Assembly: GCF_029194005.1 (NCBI RefSeq)
Contig: NZ_JARFVA010000002.1
Coordinates: 1-64,000 of the forward strand
DNA length: 64,000 nucleotides
Direction: 5' to 3'
DNA from: Flagellimonas okinawensis
Lineage (GTDB): Bacteria > Bacteroidota > Bacteroidia > Flavobacteriales > Flavobacteriaceae
Shown here: one piece after another, positions 7,917 through 17,231 of the stretch
Layout: every line of letters starts with the position of its first letter
Numbering within the stretch: position 1 is the first letter of the stretch
Notes under the pieces: generated by a model
The model's database searches: none
What the model saw: only the letters and a program-made list of their open reading frames with translations
Told to the model about the DNA's origin: nothing
Position numbers and translations under genes: made by a program

Positions 7917-8501
7917 CTACAATGGGAACGTCGCAATTAGCAAGGGTATTGTAATGGCAATGATCAAAATGGAGACGATCGTAATAAATATTGAACGCTT
8001 GACCTTTAATAGGTCCAAAACAACAAATGCTATGGCCAAAACGATCAAAATAATGGTAACCTGAGACAATTCGATACCGGCTGCAAATCCCAAAAGTGGT
8101 GTAATCTTGTCCTCCTCTTCCGCCATCAACATCTTAAAATAATTGGAAAAACCGAAACCATGTATCAATCCAAAAAAAGCAGTGGCCAAAATGTGGAGAA
8201 ATAAACCTACATCCAATGCTTCTTTGTATACATAGGCGAAATTAAAAAGCGCCGTTAGTAAAATGGTGACAGGAATTAGGAATTCAATAAGACCCACATC
8301 CACGGTCACTACCTCATAAACCGAAAGAGCCAATGATGTACAATGTGCAATTGTGAAGATTGTGGCCAAGATGACCACTCGTTTCCAATATTTGAAGGTG
8401 AAGGGAACCGCTAGGGCGGAAAGGAACAAAATATGGTCGTACGCTCCAAAATCCAACACGTGGTTGAGTCCAAGTTTGATGTAGAACAGAAATTCCTGCA
8501 T
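7917..8501 (-). CDS. HupE/UreJ family membrane protein
   Basis: A 194-residue inner-membrane protein with about five to six hydrophobic helices. It shows family-typical histidine and acidic residues: H14, D17 and H23 in LNHVLDFGAYDHILF, H53 in FTIAHCTSL, and a later LIHGFGFSNYF. HupE/UreJ proteins are nickel or metal permease-like accessory proteins of hydrogenase and urease operons. No such enzyme lies nearby, and flavobacterial stand-alone copies have no proven role. A -7 element lies 14 bases before the ATG. It is oriented like the deaminase and protease genes downstream (85-base gap), so cotranscription is possible. Confidence 0.85.
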   Translation of the reverse strand: MQEFLFYIKLGLNHVLDFGAYDHILFLSALAVPFTFKYWKRVVILATIFTIAHCTSLALSVYEVVTVDVGLIEFLIPVTILLTALFNFAYVYKEALDVGLFLHILATAFFGLIHGFGFSNYFKMLMAEEEDKITPLLGFAAGIELSQVTIILIVLAIAFVVLDLLKVKRSIFITIVSILIIAITIPLLIATFPL

Positions 8502-8514
8502 AAGCTTTTGATAT

Positions 8515-8522
8515 CAAATTTA
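8515..8522 (-). promoter_or_regulatory. Predicted -7 promoter element for HupE-like gene
   Basis: On the minus strand the bases read TAAATTTG (TAnnTTTG), 14 bases upstream of the ATG at 8501. No exact -33 element was found. Confidence 0.5.
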
Positions 8523-8595
8523 ACCATTAAAAACCATTTGCCAGTGTTAAGAATAAAACTCCATTAATTTTATTTATATTTAATCCAAATAATAA

Positions 8596-8625
8596 TTGTA
8601 ATTTTTAAACCAGCCGTTATATTTG
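8596..8625 (+). promoter_or_regulatory. Predicted Bacteroidota promoter for PepSY gene
   Basis: A TTG at 8596-8598 (-33) and TATATTTG at 8618-8625 (-7) are separated by 19 bases. Both elements fit the Bacteroidota sigma-factor consensus. It would give a leader of about 210 bases before the ATG at 8842. Confidence 0.55.
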
Positions 8626-8841
8626 CAGTTCATTATCAAAAAGTGAATTGTTTATTTGGAATTTAGCGGCGTGTTACGATAGGAATCAATCTATTGCCTA
8701 ACCAAAATTTTGTCGTGAATTCTATGAAAACACCGAACGAATCAACAATTATTAAACGATTCGATAAAAGTGGAGTCGTAATATACAGGATCGATTAAAA
8801 TAATTTAAAATTGCCCCCACGGAACAGGGCACATAATACAT

Positions 8842-9993
8842 ATGGGAAAAAAGAAAAAATACGGTATACGAACTTTTATCAATGATGTACACCTTTGGTT
8901 GGGACTAGTGAGCGGAATAATTTTGTTCTTGGTCTGCTTAAGTGGGACCATTCTAACTTTTGAAAAGGAAATTGAAGGATGGTTCAAGGAAAAACTTACT
9001 GTGGAGGCTACAGGACCCAAAAAATCACTCAGCAGTTTGGTCAATGATCCTAACATCCGGGCTAAAGGGACCATTACAGGAATGACCATCCCTACCGCTG
9101 AAAATTCACCATATCAATTTTCCATCAAAGAAGATCCTAAACAACGTAGGGGAACCACCTATGAAGTGAATCCATATACCGCAGAGGTTTTGGCGCCAAA
9201 AGAAACCGGAATGGACAAATTTATGTTCAGCATGTTCCGTATGCACCGATGGTTGATGATGGACATAAAGTGGGGCAGGCCCATTGTTGGAATCGCCACG
9301 ATTATTTTCCTTATTCTGGCAATTTCTGGAATAGTACTATGGTTCCCAAAAAAAGTAAAATGGAAAACTGTAAAATCTGGTTTTAAAATAAAGACCAATG
9401 CAAATTGGAAGCGTATCAACCACGACTTGCACAATACCTTAGGCTTTTATTCCTGTATTTTGATATTGATCATGGGGATCACCGGGCTTTGCTGGTCCTT
9501 TGAAGGATATCGTGATGGTCTAAGCGCCATTATGGGCACAAGGGTATTCGGCAATCGTGGTGGCCAGGAGGTAGACTTGGATAGTTTTGACAATGGAAGA
9601 ACTATCAATCTTGAGGAGGCCATTGCCATAGCCAATAGAGAATTGAACTATGAAGGCACCCTGACCGTTAGTTTACCCAACGAAAAGAACCCCGTTTACG
9701 GTTTTAGAAAATTAGCGGACGATTCATGGTCCACCGTGGCACAGGACAGGCTAAACGTGCATCAGTCCGGACAAGTGATCAGCAAGGATATCTACGCGGA
9801 CAAGCCACTGAACGTTAAAATAGCCTCGGCCATTAAGCCGATCCATACCGGAACTATATATGGGGGATTCAGTAAATGGCTCTATTTCTTAGCTTGCCTT
9901 ATAGGTACCAGCTTGCCGGTCACCGGCACTATTATCTATATCAACAAACTTAAAAAGAAGAGAAAAAGAAGAAGAAGTTTGGCTACTGCTTAG
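8842..9993 (+). CDS. PepSY-associated TM helix domain protein
   Basis: A 383-residue inner-membrane protein of the PepSY_TM family with about four transmembrane helices: near 21-40 ([17 protein letters not shown]), 150-170, 200-220 and 340-360. The PepSY segment lies between the first two. Conserved histidines sit at the helix ends ([31 protein letters not shown]), consistent with the heme-binding or electron-transfer role proposed for relatives. In Bacteroidota such proteins commonly accompany siderophore uptake and probably reduce ferric complexes; that role is inference here because no TonB receptor lies next to it. It ends overlapping the convergent TerB-DnaJ gene by four bases. Confidence 0.88.
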   Translation: MGKKKKYGIRTFINDVHLWLGLVSGIILFLVCLSGTILTFEKEIEGWFKEKLTVEATGPKKSLSSLVNDPNIRAKGTITGMTIPTAENSPYQFSIKEDPKQRRGTTYEVNPYTAEVLAPKETGMDKFMFSMFRMHRWLMMDIKWGRPIVGIATIIFLILAISGIVLWFPKKVKWKTVKSGFKIKTNANWKRINHDLHNTLGFYSCILILIMGITGLCWSFEGYRDGLSAIMGTRVFGNRGGQEVDLDSFDNGRTINLEEAIAIANRELNYEGTLTVSLPNEKNPVYGFRKLADDSWSTVAQDRLNVHQSGQVISKDIYADKPLNVKIASAIKPIHTGTIYGGFSKWLYFLACLIGTSLPVTGTIIYINKLKKKRKRRRSLATA

Positions 9994-10727
9994 GAAAGAC
10001 CTCGCTCCCGCTGTATGGTCTCATAGGCTTTTTGGACCTCTTTGAACTTTTCTTCAGCACCGTTTCTGATGGCTTCGTTTTCGGTTACGACACGATCGGG
10101 ATGGTACTTTTTGGCCATATTCCTATATGCCTTTTTCACCTCTTCATCGGTGGCACTCTTTTCTATTTCCAATATCTTATAGGCATTGTCGGCCGATTTG
10201 ATAAACATTGCCATAATACTTTCAAAGTCGTGCCGTCCCACTCTAAAATATCCCGCAATCTCCTTTAATTTCTCCACTTCCGCTTTGCTAACGTTCCCAT
10301 CCGACTGGGCAATGCCGAACAAAAAGTGAAGCATTTGTAAGCGCACCTCATAACGGGTCCGCTGAACCATAAAGTTGCATATCCGTTGCGTAGATATTTC
10401 CCGCTTTTTTATAACATCGTTAAAAGTCCTGAAGATGGCATTGGCCTTTTCCTTGCCGTACGTACTCAAAAAATATTGGCGTACATAATCCAGCTCACGT
10501 TGGTTCACCTGACCATCTGCCTTTATTATTATTGAGCAGAGCGACAATAGGTTCAACTCAAAATCAGCCGGTGAAACCGTTTGTTGGGTCACATTTTGAA
10601 ATATGGAACCCGATCTTTTGCCAGAACTTCCAAAATTATCCAAAAAAGTACCCACTATAAACCCTAAAACAGCACCAGGAAATCTAAATAAAAAATAACC
10701 GAGAAAAGCGGCTATCCACTTGATCAT
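9990..10727 (-). CDS. TerB-DnaJ domain protein (DjlA-like)
   Basis: A 245-residue co-chaperone-like protein. An N-terminal hydrophobic segment (~4-28) anchors it in the membrane. A TerB/tellurite-resistance-like helical domain spans ~50-175, with acidic motifs [14 protein letters not shown] and [16 protein letters not shown] domain occupies ~180-243, with the HPD motif at 209-211 (KKYHPDRV). The order TM-TerB-J is that of DjlA, which recruits DnaK to the inner membrane surface. No gene partner is evident. Confidence is high for the architecture and lower for a direct functional match with enterobacterial DjlA. Confidence 0.9.
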   Translation of the reverse strand: MIKWIAAFLGYFLFRFPGAVLGFIVGTFLDNFGSSGKRSGSIFQNVTQQTVSPADFELNLLSLCSIIIKADGQVNQRELDYVRQYFLSTYGKEKANAIFRTFNDVIKKREISTQRICNFMVQRTRYEVRLQMLHFLFGIAQSDGNVSKAEVEKLKEIAGYFRVGRHDFESIMAMFIKSADNAYKILEIEKSATDEEVKKAYRNMAKKYHPDRVVTENEAIRNGAEEKFKEVQKAYETIQRERGLS

Positions 10728-10819
10728 ATTTCAAAAATTAAAGCTCAAAGATAGGGGTTTGATAGATAAACAAAGCTTTAAGCTATGTTAAGGGTGATGA
10801 AAAAAACCCTATAATACAT

Positions 10820-10827
10820 TATCTTTG
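10820..10827 (+). promoter_or_regulatory. Predicted -7 promoter element for bacilliredoxin gene
   Basis: TATCTTTG matches TAnnTTTG exactly and lies 22 bases before the ATG at 10850. No -33 element is clear. Confidence 0.5.
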
Positions 10828-10849
10828 TACAATAATCAAAAAGAAGTCT

Positions 10850-11260
10850 ATGTACCCAGAAGAATTGGTAAAACCTATGCGCGAAGACTTGGCCGGAGCC
10901 GGGTTTGAAGAACTACATACCAGCGAAGCTGTTGATAATGCCCTAAAAAAGGACGGAACCACCTTGGTGGTCGTTAATTCCGTTTGTGGGTGTGCAGCGG
11001 CCAACGCTAGACCAGCAGCAAAATTGAGCCTACAGAACAGTAAGACCCCCGATAATTTGGTGACCGTTTTTGCAGGTGTCGACATGGATGCTGTAGCAAC
11101 TGCTAGAAACCACATGGTGCCATTTCCTCCTTCTTCCCCAAGCATGGCTTTATTTAAGGATGGAGAATTGGTGCACATGATAGAAAGGCACCACATCGAA
11201 GGAAGACCTGCGGAACTTATCGCTGAAAACTTGATGGAGGCCTATAATGAGTTTTGCTAA
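10850..11260 (+). CDS. BrxA/BrxB family bacilliredoxin (YphP/YqiW family)
   Basis: A 136-residue thioredoxin-fold protein with the family's unusual C46-G47-C48 motif (VVNSVCGCAAANARPA). Bacilliredoxins remove bacillithiol from mixed disulfides on oxidised proteins, and Bacteroidota include bacillithiol producers. Length and the N-terminal YPEELVKPMREDL block match the family. The gene is monocistronic: it has its own -7 element and is followed by a strong terminator, so it is probably controlled independently. Confidence 0.93.
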   Translation: MYPEELVKPMREDLAGAGFEELHTSEAVDNALKKDGTTLVVVNSVCGCAAANARPAAKLSLQNSKTPDNLVTVFAGVDMDAVATARNHMVPFPPSSPSMALFKDGELVHMIERHHIEGRPAELIAENLMEAYNEFC

Positions 11261-11288
11261 CACCAGTAAAATTTAGAATACGGAATAC

Positions 11289-11312
11289 ACCACCCAAAAG
11301 GGTGGTTTTTTT
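11289..11312 (+). terminator. Rho-independent terminator after bacilliredoxin gene
   Basis: ACCACCC, an AAAA loop and GGGTGGT are followed by TTTTTTA. It lies 28 bases after the stop codon. Confidence 0.9.
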
Positions 11313-11342
11313 ATTTTTACCCAAACCAATAAACTAGTTTAC

Positions 11343-12080
11343 GTGATCAAACTGCTATCATACCCACTGACCGTCATCTTCTTTTTGCTTTTTGGATTGG
11401 TATTGGTCATATTCCATCCCATACAATGGATATGCCTTAATGTTTTTGGATATAATGCCCATAAAAGAAGTGTTTCTGTTCTAAATTGGTTCTTAATGCG
11501 ATGTACCAATGTATTGGGAACCAGGTACAGTTTTAAGAACAGGCAAGATATTCCTGTGGACAGACCTTTGATCATCGTTACCAATCACCAAAGCATGTAC
11601 GATATCCCTCCCATTATCTGGTATATGCGCAAGTACCATCCAAAATTTGTGAGCAAAATAGAATTGGGAAAGGGAATACCAAGTGTTTCCTTCAACCTAA
11701 GGCATGGCGGTTCTGCTTTGATCGATAGAAAAGATCCCAAGCAATCGATTGCAGAGCTTCAAAAATTGGCAAATTACATAGAGGAGAACAACCGAAGTGC
11801 CGTAATTTTTCCAGAAGGAACCCGAAGTCGTAATGGGGTACCTAAACCTTTTAGGACCACTGGAATTAAGGTAATGATGAAAAATGCTCCATCTGCACTA
11901 ATTGTTCCCATCAGCATAAACAATTCCTGGAAATTACTACGTTATGGTAAATTTCCAATGGGATTGGGCTCACATGTAACATTTGAAGTACATCCCCCGA
12001 TGGAAAACAACGGAAATGCCGATGACCTTATATCCAAAATTGAGAGCAAAATAGTATCTGGGGTGAAAACTGAGCAATGA
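11343..12080 (+). CDS. plsC: 1-acyl-sn-glycerol-3-phosphate acyltransferase
   Basis: A 245-residue membrane-associated acyltransferase that makes phosphatidic acid from lysophosphatidic acid. An N-terminal hydrophobic helix (~8-30) is followed by the PlsC domain with the catalytic H82xxxxD87 box (NHQSMYD) and the glycerol-phosphate motif FPEGTRS (156-162). The start is GTG at 11343; no ATG fits better. Its stop codon overlaps the ATG of the next gene (ATGA), so the two are translationally coupled. Substrate preference cannot be read from the sequence. Confidence 0.9.
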   Translation: MIKLLSYPLTVIFFLLFGLVLVIFHPIQWICLNVFGYNAHKRSVSVLNWFLMRCTNVLGTRYSFKNRQDIPVDRPLIIVTNHQSMYDIPPIIWYMRKYHPKFVSKIELGKGIPSVSFNLRHGGSALIDRKDPKQSIAELQKLANYIEENNRSAVIFPEGTRSRNGVPKPFRTTGIKVMMKNAPSALIVPISINNSWKLLRYGKFPMGLGSHVTFEVHPPMENNGNADDLISKIESKIVSGVKTEQ

Positions 12081-12736
12081 AAGAAGAGCAACTACTACAA
12101 AATACCATAGATTTTGTCAAGAGCGAACTTAAAAACGCGGAAGGCGGGCATGATTGGTTCCATATAGATCGTGTTTACCGTACATCGCAACTATTATTGA
12201 AACATGAAAATGCGGATGGCATGGTCGTCCTATTGGCTGCACTGCTACATGATATTGCAGATCCAAAATTTCATGACGGGGATGAGCATATCGGGCCTGA
12301 AACGGCGAAAAAATTCCTGGTTTCACAAGGTGTTGAACAGGAAACCATTGACCACGTTGTTCTGATCATTGAACATATGTCCTTTAAGAACAGTTTGGAT
12401 AAAAACAGGGCGTCCTTCAGCTCCAAAGAACTTGAAATAGTGCAAGATGCCGACCGATTGGATGCTATCGGCGCCGTAGGGATTGCCAGGGCATTTAATT
12501 ATGGTGGTTTCAAGAACAGGGAACTCTATGATCCAAATGTGCCTCCCAACCTTAATATGAGCAAGGAGGAATACAAAAAATCATCTGCCCCGACCATTAA
12601 CCATTTCTATGAAAAATTACTGTTGCTCAAGGATAAAATGAATACCGATACTGGTAAAAAATTGGCTCAAGAAAGGCATCGGTTTATGGAGCTTTTTCTT
12701 GAGCGATTCTTTAAAGAGACCGGTATTCAAAAATAG
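12077..12736 (+). CDS. HD domain metal-dependent phosphohydrolase (YedJ-like)
   Basis: A 219-residue HD-superfamily protein. Metal ligands are visible: H29 in DWFHIDRV, the H58-D59 doublet in ALLHDIADP, and a later D in VQDADRLDAIGA. This pattern and length fit the YedJ/YpgQ group of predicted nucleotide phosphohydrolases; some relatives hydrolyse dNTPs or pyrophosphate. The start codon overlaps plsC by four bases. The association with plsC is recurrent enough to suggest coupling but does not reveal a shared pathway. Confidence 0.88.
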   Translation: MKEEQLLQNTIDFVKSELKNAEGGHDWFHIDRVYRTSQLLLKHENADGMVVLLAALLHDIADPKFHDGDEHIGPETAKKFLVSQGVEQETIDHVVLIIEHMSFKNSLDKNRASFSSKELEIVQDADRLDAIGAVGIARAFNYGGFKNRELYDPNVPPNLNMSKEEYKKSSAPTINHFYEKLLLLKDKMNTDTGKKLAQERHRFMELFLERFFKETGIQK

Positions 12737-12747
12737 GTTGACCACTT

Positions 12748-14193
12748 TTATTTTTTATTCGACAGACTACGTGTCAGCCAACCTCTTTTATTGGCAGTCG
12801 CAATGGCATATGGTGTAATCCAAAATAGCCCGAACGTATAAAGGATACTGTAGGAATAGGCCCAGAAAGATTCTGACAATTCGTATCGTCTAGCATAAAA
12901 AATTACTGGAAATGAGGTAACCACCAAAATACTCAGTAAAGTGGAACTGATAAACAATAACGGATGTGTAAAAATAAAAAATAACATAAAGATCAAAAGT
13001 GGATAGCTCATGATAATTCTTAGAAACTGGCTCATGAACAAAAATCTTGTACCTGCTTTGGGTCCTTTCCGAAAATTCCGAAAAACATATTTAGACATTT
13101 CAATATTCTCCCTTACATTACTTCTTCCCCACCTGATAAACATTTTGTAGAGTCCTTTATATTTTTCCGGGACATTGGTATAGCAATATGCATTTCTTTG
13201 GAACAGTACATGGCAACCTTGTTTGAGGATCATATTGGTCATGGCCCTATCCTCCCCGATATCGGAAGGTTTGCCCATGAATGTTTGATTTATCCAATCC
13301 GGCAAACACGCAAAAACAGCGGTTCTTCTATAGGCTGCCAATGCACCCGGAGTACAAAGAACCGACTTTAGACTGCTCTCCGCAGACCTTACAAACTCAA
13401 AACTAAGCACAAAGCTCACATCCAACATTTTTGGCAACAAGGCCTTTTCATTGTTCAGGACGCGAATATTTCCGGCCACCGCACCACACTTTGGATCGGA
13501 AACAAAAGGACTTACCAAGCTCCTAAGTGTATCCGCTTTAACAATGGAGTCACTGTCAACTGTGACAAAAATTTCTCCCGAACCTTCATTGAAACCACGA
13601 TAAAGGGCATGTCTTTTACCCATGTTTTTAGGCTGTCTATAAATAGATACACTTTCTCCCAGCTCTTTTTTTGCTTCCTGTATCCAATCCCAAGTATCAT
13701 CTTGACTCCCATCATCTATTGCAAGAAGTTCCAACTTTGCCACGGGATAATCACTTTCTGCAAGGCTGATCAATGTATGATAGACCTGCTTGCCCTCATT
13801 ATATGCCGGTACTATCACAGTACAACTAGGGAGTTGCTCGTCCGAAACGGAAGAAATCGGCTTATACTTAAAATACCTATAGATGGTATAAATAAAGAAG
13901 CTTATCTTAAAAACAAACAAGATAGCAGCCAAAATCATGAACGACCATCCAAATGTTGTCCTCATTCTTTCAATCTTGAACTGTTCAAAATCGACTTGTA
14001 AAATATAAACGAGATAGGCGGAACCGAGCATTGAAACAAAAGTACTGCCCATCACAAAGACCCCCCAAGCATCAGCTGTCTCAAAAAAGTTGCGTATGTA
14101 ATTAAATAAGTTGACCTTGTTTTCAGCACCCATGGTCTTTGATCTAAGATTGTAGTTATTCCCCTTATTTTGACGCGAGTCTTTGTTTTTCAT
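12748..14193 (-). CDS. Family 2 processive glycosyltransferase (NodC/hyaluronan synthase-like)
   Basis: A 481-residue inner-membrane glycosyltransferase. Two N-terminal helices (~45-66 and 82-106) precede a cytoplasmic GT2 domain (~123-360), followed by three or four C-terminal helices (~375-470). Catalytic signatures are complete: D160/D161 in IDDGSQDD, the VDSDS metal-binding motif (212-216), E314-D315 in GEDRA, and R354-W355 of the (Q/R)xxRW motif. This set is typical of processive beta-glycan synthases that polymerise and export a polysaccharide. The donor sugar is not determinable. No partner genes (c-di-GMP receptor, deacetylase) are adjacent. A second start at 14133 is possible. Confidence 0.9.
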   Translation of the reverse strand: MKNKDSRQNKGNNYNLRSKTMGAENKVNLFNYIRNFFETADAWGVFVMGSTFVSMLGSAYLVYILQVDFEQFKIERMRTTFGWSFMILAAILFVFKISFFIYTIYRYFKYKPISSVSDEQLPSCTVIVPAYNEGKQVYHTLISLAESDYPVAKLELLAIDDGSQDDTWDWIQEAKKELGESVSIYRQPKNMGKRHALYRGFNEGSGEIFVTVDSDSIVKADTLRSLVSPFVSDPKCGAVAGNIRVLNNEKALLPKMLDVSFVLSFEFVRSAESSLKSVLCTPGALAAYRRTAVFACLPDWINQTFMGKPSDIGEDRAMTNMILKQGCHVLFQRNAYCYTNVPEKYKGLYKMFIRWGRSNVRENIEMSKYVFRNFRKGPKAGTRFLFMSQFLRIIMSYPLLIFMLFFIFTHPLLFISSTLLSILVVTSFPVIFYARRYELSESFWAYSYSILYTFGLFWITPYAIATANKRGWLTRSLSNKK

Positions 14194-14382
14194 ATAATTT
14201 AAATTCTAATCAGTGTTCTGGTCATTTACGATCAAAAAGGCTTTTTAGATTTGATTTAAAAATACTTTAACGCAATTCAAGATTAACTGGATAGAATGGT
14301 GCAACCGAATAGAAAAGTTTGAATGTTCCTTCTCCTTGAGTTTTTTGTATCTTGTGGTTTCACATAAATCAAACTAAACAAA

Positions 14383-15807
14383 ATGCAAAGAAGAAAGTTC
14401 ATCAAAAATGCCGCTGCTGCCTCAGCCGCATTTTCCATTGTTCCCAGCCACGTATTGGGCAAAAACCATATTGCGCCCAGCGATACATTGTATGTAGCCG
14501 GTTTTGGCGTTGGTGGAAGGGGAAACAATGTAATAAATGGCCTAAACGATACGGGAAGGGTAAAATTTGTGGCCTTTTGTGATGTGGATGATCGCAGGGC
14601 CCAACAAACCTATGAACAATTTCCGGATGTAAAACGTTATAAGGACTTTAGAAAAGTTTTTGATGCACATTTAAACGATATAGATGCCATAGCCGTCGCG
14701 ACCCCGGACCATACACACGCAACGATTTCCCTGCCTTTTATGCGAGAAAAAAAGCATGCCTATGTGGAAAAACCATTGACCCACAATATTTATGAGGCAC
14801 GATTGATGACCCAGGTCGCAAGGGAAAAAGGAATCGTGACACAAATGGGCAACCAAGGTGCTTCCAGTGATGGTAGCCGTATTGCACGCGAATGGGTCGA
14901 ATCCGGAATCATTGGTAAAGTACATACCATAGATTGTTGGACCAACCGCCCAGTTTGGCCACAAGGCGTTCCTATGCCCACAAAAAAAGACCGTATACCG
15001 AGAGAATTGGATTGGGACCTATGGTTGGGGCCTGCAAAAATGAGAGATTACAACGACGCTTACCTTCCTTTTAAATGGAGGGGCTTTTGGGATTTTGGTA
15101 CCGGCGCCTTAGGTGATATGGGATGTCATATCATGGAAACCCCGTTCAGTGTTCTGGACCTTGGTTATCCAAAAGAAGCTGAGGCAAGCTGCACTACTGT
15201 TTGGGTAGATGATTTTGTGGAAGCGGATTACAGTCATTCTTGTCCTCCCTCGTCCAAAATACATTTGAAGTTCGAGCATGAAGAGCATGGAGACATTGCA
15301 CTTAATTGGTACGATGGCGGTTTAAAACCAGACCTTCCGGACGAACTTAAGGATGATGAGTCCATCGGAGACACGGGCGGTGGTACCGTAATGTATGGAG
15401 AAAAAGGAATTTTGGTATGTGATACCTATTCCCAAAATGCAAGATTGTTGCCATCAGAAATGATGGGCCTCTATAAATCACCAGCCCCCAAATACGACAG
15501 GGTTCCTGGAGGGATAGAGGGACATTTCGCCAACTTTGTAGATGGATGCCAGAACGGAACTCCGACTTCGTCCAACTTTGAAAAAGCAGGAAGACTAACT
15601 GAAACAGTACTTATGGGGAACTTGGCCGTGAAAGCTTATCAGTATAAGGAATTGAAAGAAGGGAAAAAGGTCGGCGATTGGGCACCCTATGCATTTCCTG
15701 GAAGAAGAAAACTGCTTTGGGACGGTGACCATATGAAAATTACCAACTATGACAAAGCGAACGATTGGGTGACCAGAGACTACCGTGAAGGTTGGGAACT
15801 GAAATAA
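14383..15807 (+). CDS. Gfo/Idh/MocA family oxidoreductase with Tat signal
   Basis: A 474-residue NAD(P)-dependent oxidoreductase predicted to act in the periplasm. A twin-arginine signal (QRRKFIKN, then an alanine-rich helix ending around SHVLG) is followed by the Rossmann motif GFGVGGRGN and the family signature EKPLTHN with K130. Proteins of this kind carry the cofactor folded before Tat export and are linked to oxidation or reduction of sugar substrates, including C3 oxidation of glycosides; the actual substrate is unknown. It is monocistronic, ending in a near-perfect terminator. A distinct paralogue lies at 29037-30458. Confidence 0.92.
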   Translation: MQRRKFIKNAAAASAAFSIVPSHVLGKNHIAPSDTLYVAGFGVGGRGNNVINGLNDTGRVKFVAFCDVDDRRAQQTYEQFPDVKRYKDFRKVFDAHLNDIDAIAVATPDHTHATISLPFMREKKHAYVEKPLTHNIYEARLMTQVAREKGIVTQMGNQGASSDGSRIAREWVESGIIGKVHTIDCWTNRPVWPQGVPMPTKKDRIPRELDWDLWLGPAKMRDYNDAYLPFKWRGFWDFGTGALGDMGCHIMETPFSVLDLGYPKEAEASCTTVWVDDFVEADYSHSCPPSSKIHLKFEHEEHGDIALNWYDGGLKPDLPDELKDDESIGDTGGGTVMYGEKGILVCDTYSQNARLLPSEMMGLYKSPAPKYDRVPGGIEGHFANFVDGCQNGTPTSSNFEKAGRLTETVLMGNLAVKAYQYKELKEGKKVGDWAPYAFPGRRKLLWDGDHMKITNYDKANDWVTRDYREGWELK

Positions 15808-15826
15808 TCCTTGCTCGCTAATTAAA

Positions 15827-15853
15827 AAATGGCCCTAAAAAGGGCCATTTTTT
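15827..15853 (+). terminator. Rho-independent terminator after Gfo/Idh/MocA gene
   Basis: A perfect 10-bp stem AAATGGCCCT / AGGGCCATTT with an AAAA loop runs into a T tract. The symmetry would also work leftward, for the convergent radical SAM gene. Confidence 0.92.
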
Positions 15854-16017
15854 ATATTGATTCTTGGTTCGGCCTGAATTACAAATGATTTTCAGAAAGA
15901 ACGACCATTTTATTCCAGATGGAATGAAGAATCTACTTATTGATATTTAAGATGGAAAGTTGATCGGTATTAAGCTTCTTGTAATGATGTACCTTGATCA
16001 ATTATTGCCTTGGTAAT

Positions 16018-17091
16018 TTAGAACAATTTCATCTGTCCATCCTTATATTCCTGATGAAGTCCGGTATTTAAGTCAGGGAAACTACGGTCTTTAAAATACC
16101 GCTTCCTTGCAATTTGGGCCATTTCGTGAATCTGTTGCGCTATTTTCCCTTCACCTCGGGTCCTTGTACCAAAACGACTATCGTTTAGGCTACCCCCATG
16201 GCAATCCTGTATTTGATGTAACACTTTCTCTGCCCGGTCGGGCATGGTCTTTTGCAACCAGTCCGAAAATATTTGCCCTATTGCTCCATTGAGCCTTACG
16301 ACGGTTATGCCAAAAGAAAGCGCACCATGATCTGCCGCTGCCTTTGCCAACGAGAATATTTCATGAGAATTGATTCCTGGGATTATAGGTGCCAACATTG
16401 CATTTACCGGGATGTTATTTTCTGATAGTATCTCAATCGCCCGTAATCTTTTGTCTATGGAGGCGGTCCTGGGTTCCAGTTGTCTCCTCGTAGTTTCGGA
16501 AAGTGTCGTAATCGAAATATTTACACCGATCAATCCATATTTGTTCAACTCCTTTAAAATATCCAAATCACGCAACAGCAAAGAATTCTTGGTAATCAAT
16601 CCAACTGGATGACGGTACTTAAAAAAAACTTTGAGGCATTCTCTGGTCAATTGGAATTTTTGCTCAGCAGGTTGATAACAATCCGTATTCCCGGACAAAA
16701 CGATTGTTTGCGCTTTCCATTTTTTATGCTTGATCTTGGTCGCCAAAAGCTCGGGAGCTGATTTTTTGACCAATATCCTGCGTTCGAAATCCAAACCTGC
16801 ATTGTAGCCCCAATATTCATGGCTATTGCGGGCATAGCAATATACGCAGCCGTGTTCGCAACCTTGGTAAGGATTCATAGAATATCCCATTCCCACATCT
16901 GGGCTATCCACTTTATTGACTATGGATTTTGGAAATATGGTGATATATTCTGTACGGTTACTTTCCGCTTCTTCACCTTCCAAACGGCAGAATTCCAAAA
17001 AATCTTCCCTCATTTCAAACACATGCCTTAAAAACCTATTGCTTGTGTTTTGTTGTGCCCCTCTACCTTTTAAAAATTCACCGGATTCCAC
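16018..17091 (-). CDS. PA0069 family radical SAM protein
   Basis: A 357-residue radical SAM enzyme related to spore photoproduct lyase. The iron-sulfur motif CxxxCxxC is at C78, C82 and C85 (GCEHGCVYCYA), preceded by the family block MNPYQG. The N-terminus has the family's GRGAQQNTSNRF. Family members are widespread in Bacteroidota and Proteobacteria and are of unproven function; a link to DNA repair is often assumed. The start is GTG at 17091; no in-frame ATG lies upstream before the next stop. Confidence 0.9.
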   Translation of the reverse strand: MESGEFLKGRGAQQNTSNRFLRHVFEMREDFLEFCRLEGEEAESNRTEYITIFPKSIVNKVDSPDVGMGYSMNPYQGCEHGCVYCYARNSHEYWGYNAGLDFERRILVKKSAPELLATKIKHKKWKAQTIVLSGNTDCYQPAEQKFQLTRECLKVFFKYRHPVGLITKNSLLLRDLDILKELNKYGLIGVNISITTLSETTRRQLEPRTASIDKRLRAIEILSENNIPVNAMLAPIIPGINSHEIFSLAKAAADHGALSFGITVVRLNGAIGQIFSDWLQKTMPDRAEKVLHQIQDCHGGSLNDSRFGTRTRGEGKIAQQIHEMAQIARKRYFKDRSFPDLNTGLHQEYKDGQMKLF

Positions 17092-17180
17092 AATATTGGA
17101 TTTATTCCAAATATATGGATTTTTTCCTGTTTAGCTTTGCGATAAAATTGGAGTTATTGTGGCAGGATTAATCCCTGTCA

Positions 17181-17209
17181 AAAAGAAAAAGCCTCTGAAA
17201 AATAGGGGC
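17181..17209 (-). terminator. Possible terminator after secreted orphan gene
   Basis: Read leftward, GCCCCT and AGAGGC flank a loop with one C-A mismatch and are followed by TTTTTCTTTTT. It lies 22 bases past the stop codon of the gene at 17232. Confidence 0.45.
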
Positions 17210-17231
17210 CTCCAATTTTGTATCTAAGGGA

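Larger units (their letters stand above)
8502..8841. other. Divergent intergenic region between HupE-like and PepSY genes
   Basis: The 340 bases hold a minus-strand -7 element for the HupE-like gene and a well-formed promoter for the PepSY gene. About 210 bases of predicted leader precede the PepSY start codon. Within that leader a 24-codon frame (8724-8798, starting MKTPNESTII) is open, but nothing supports its expression. No riboswitch was recognised. Confidence 0.5.

Noticed and set aside
5750-8501. A hydrogenase or urease operon suggested by the HupE/UreJ-like gene
   Set aside because: The neighbours are a deaminase and a protease; no hydrogenase or urease subunit is present.
8724-8798. 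24-codon frame in the leader of the PepSY gene
   Set aside because: Too short and unsupported by any motif; kept only as a remark in the intergenic entry.
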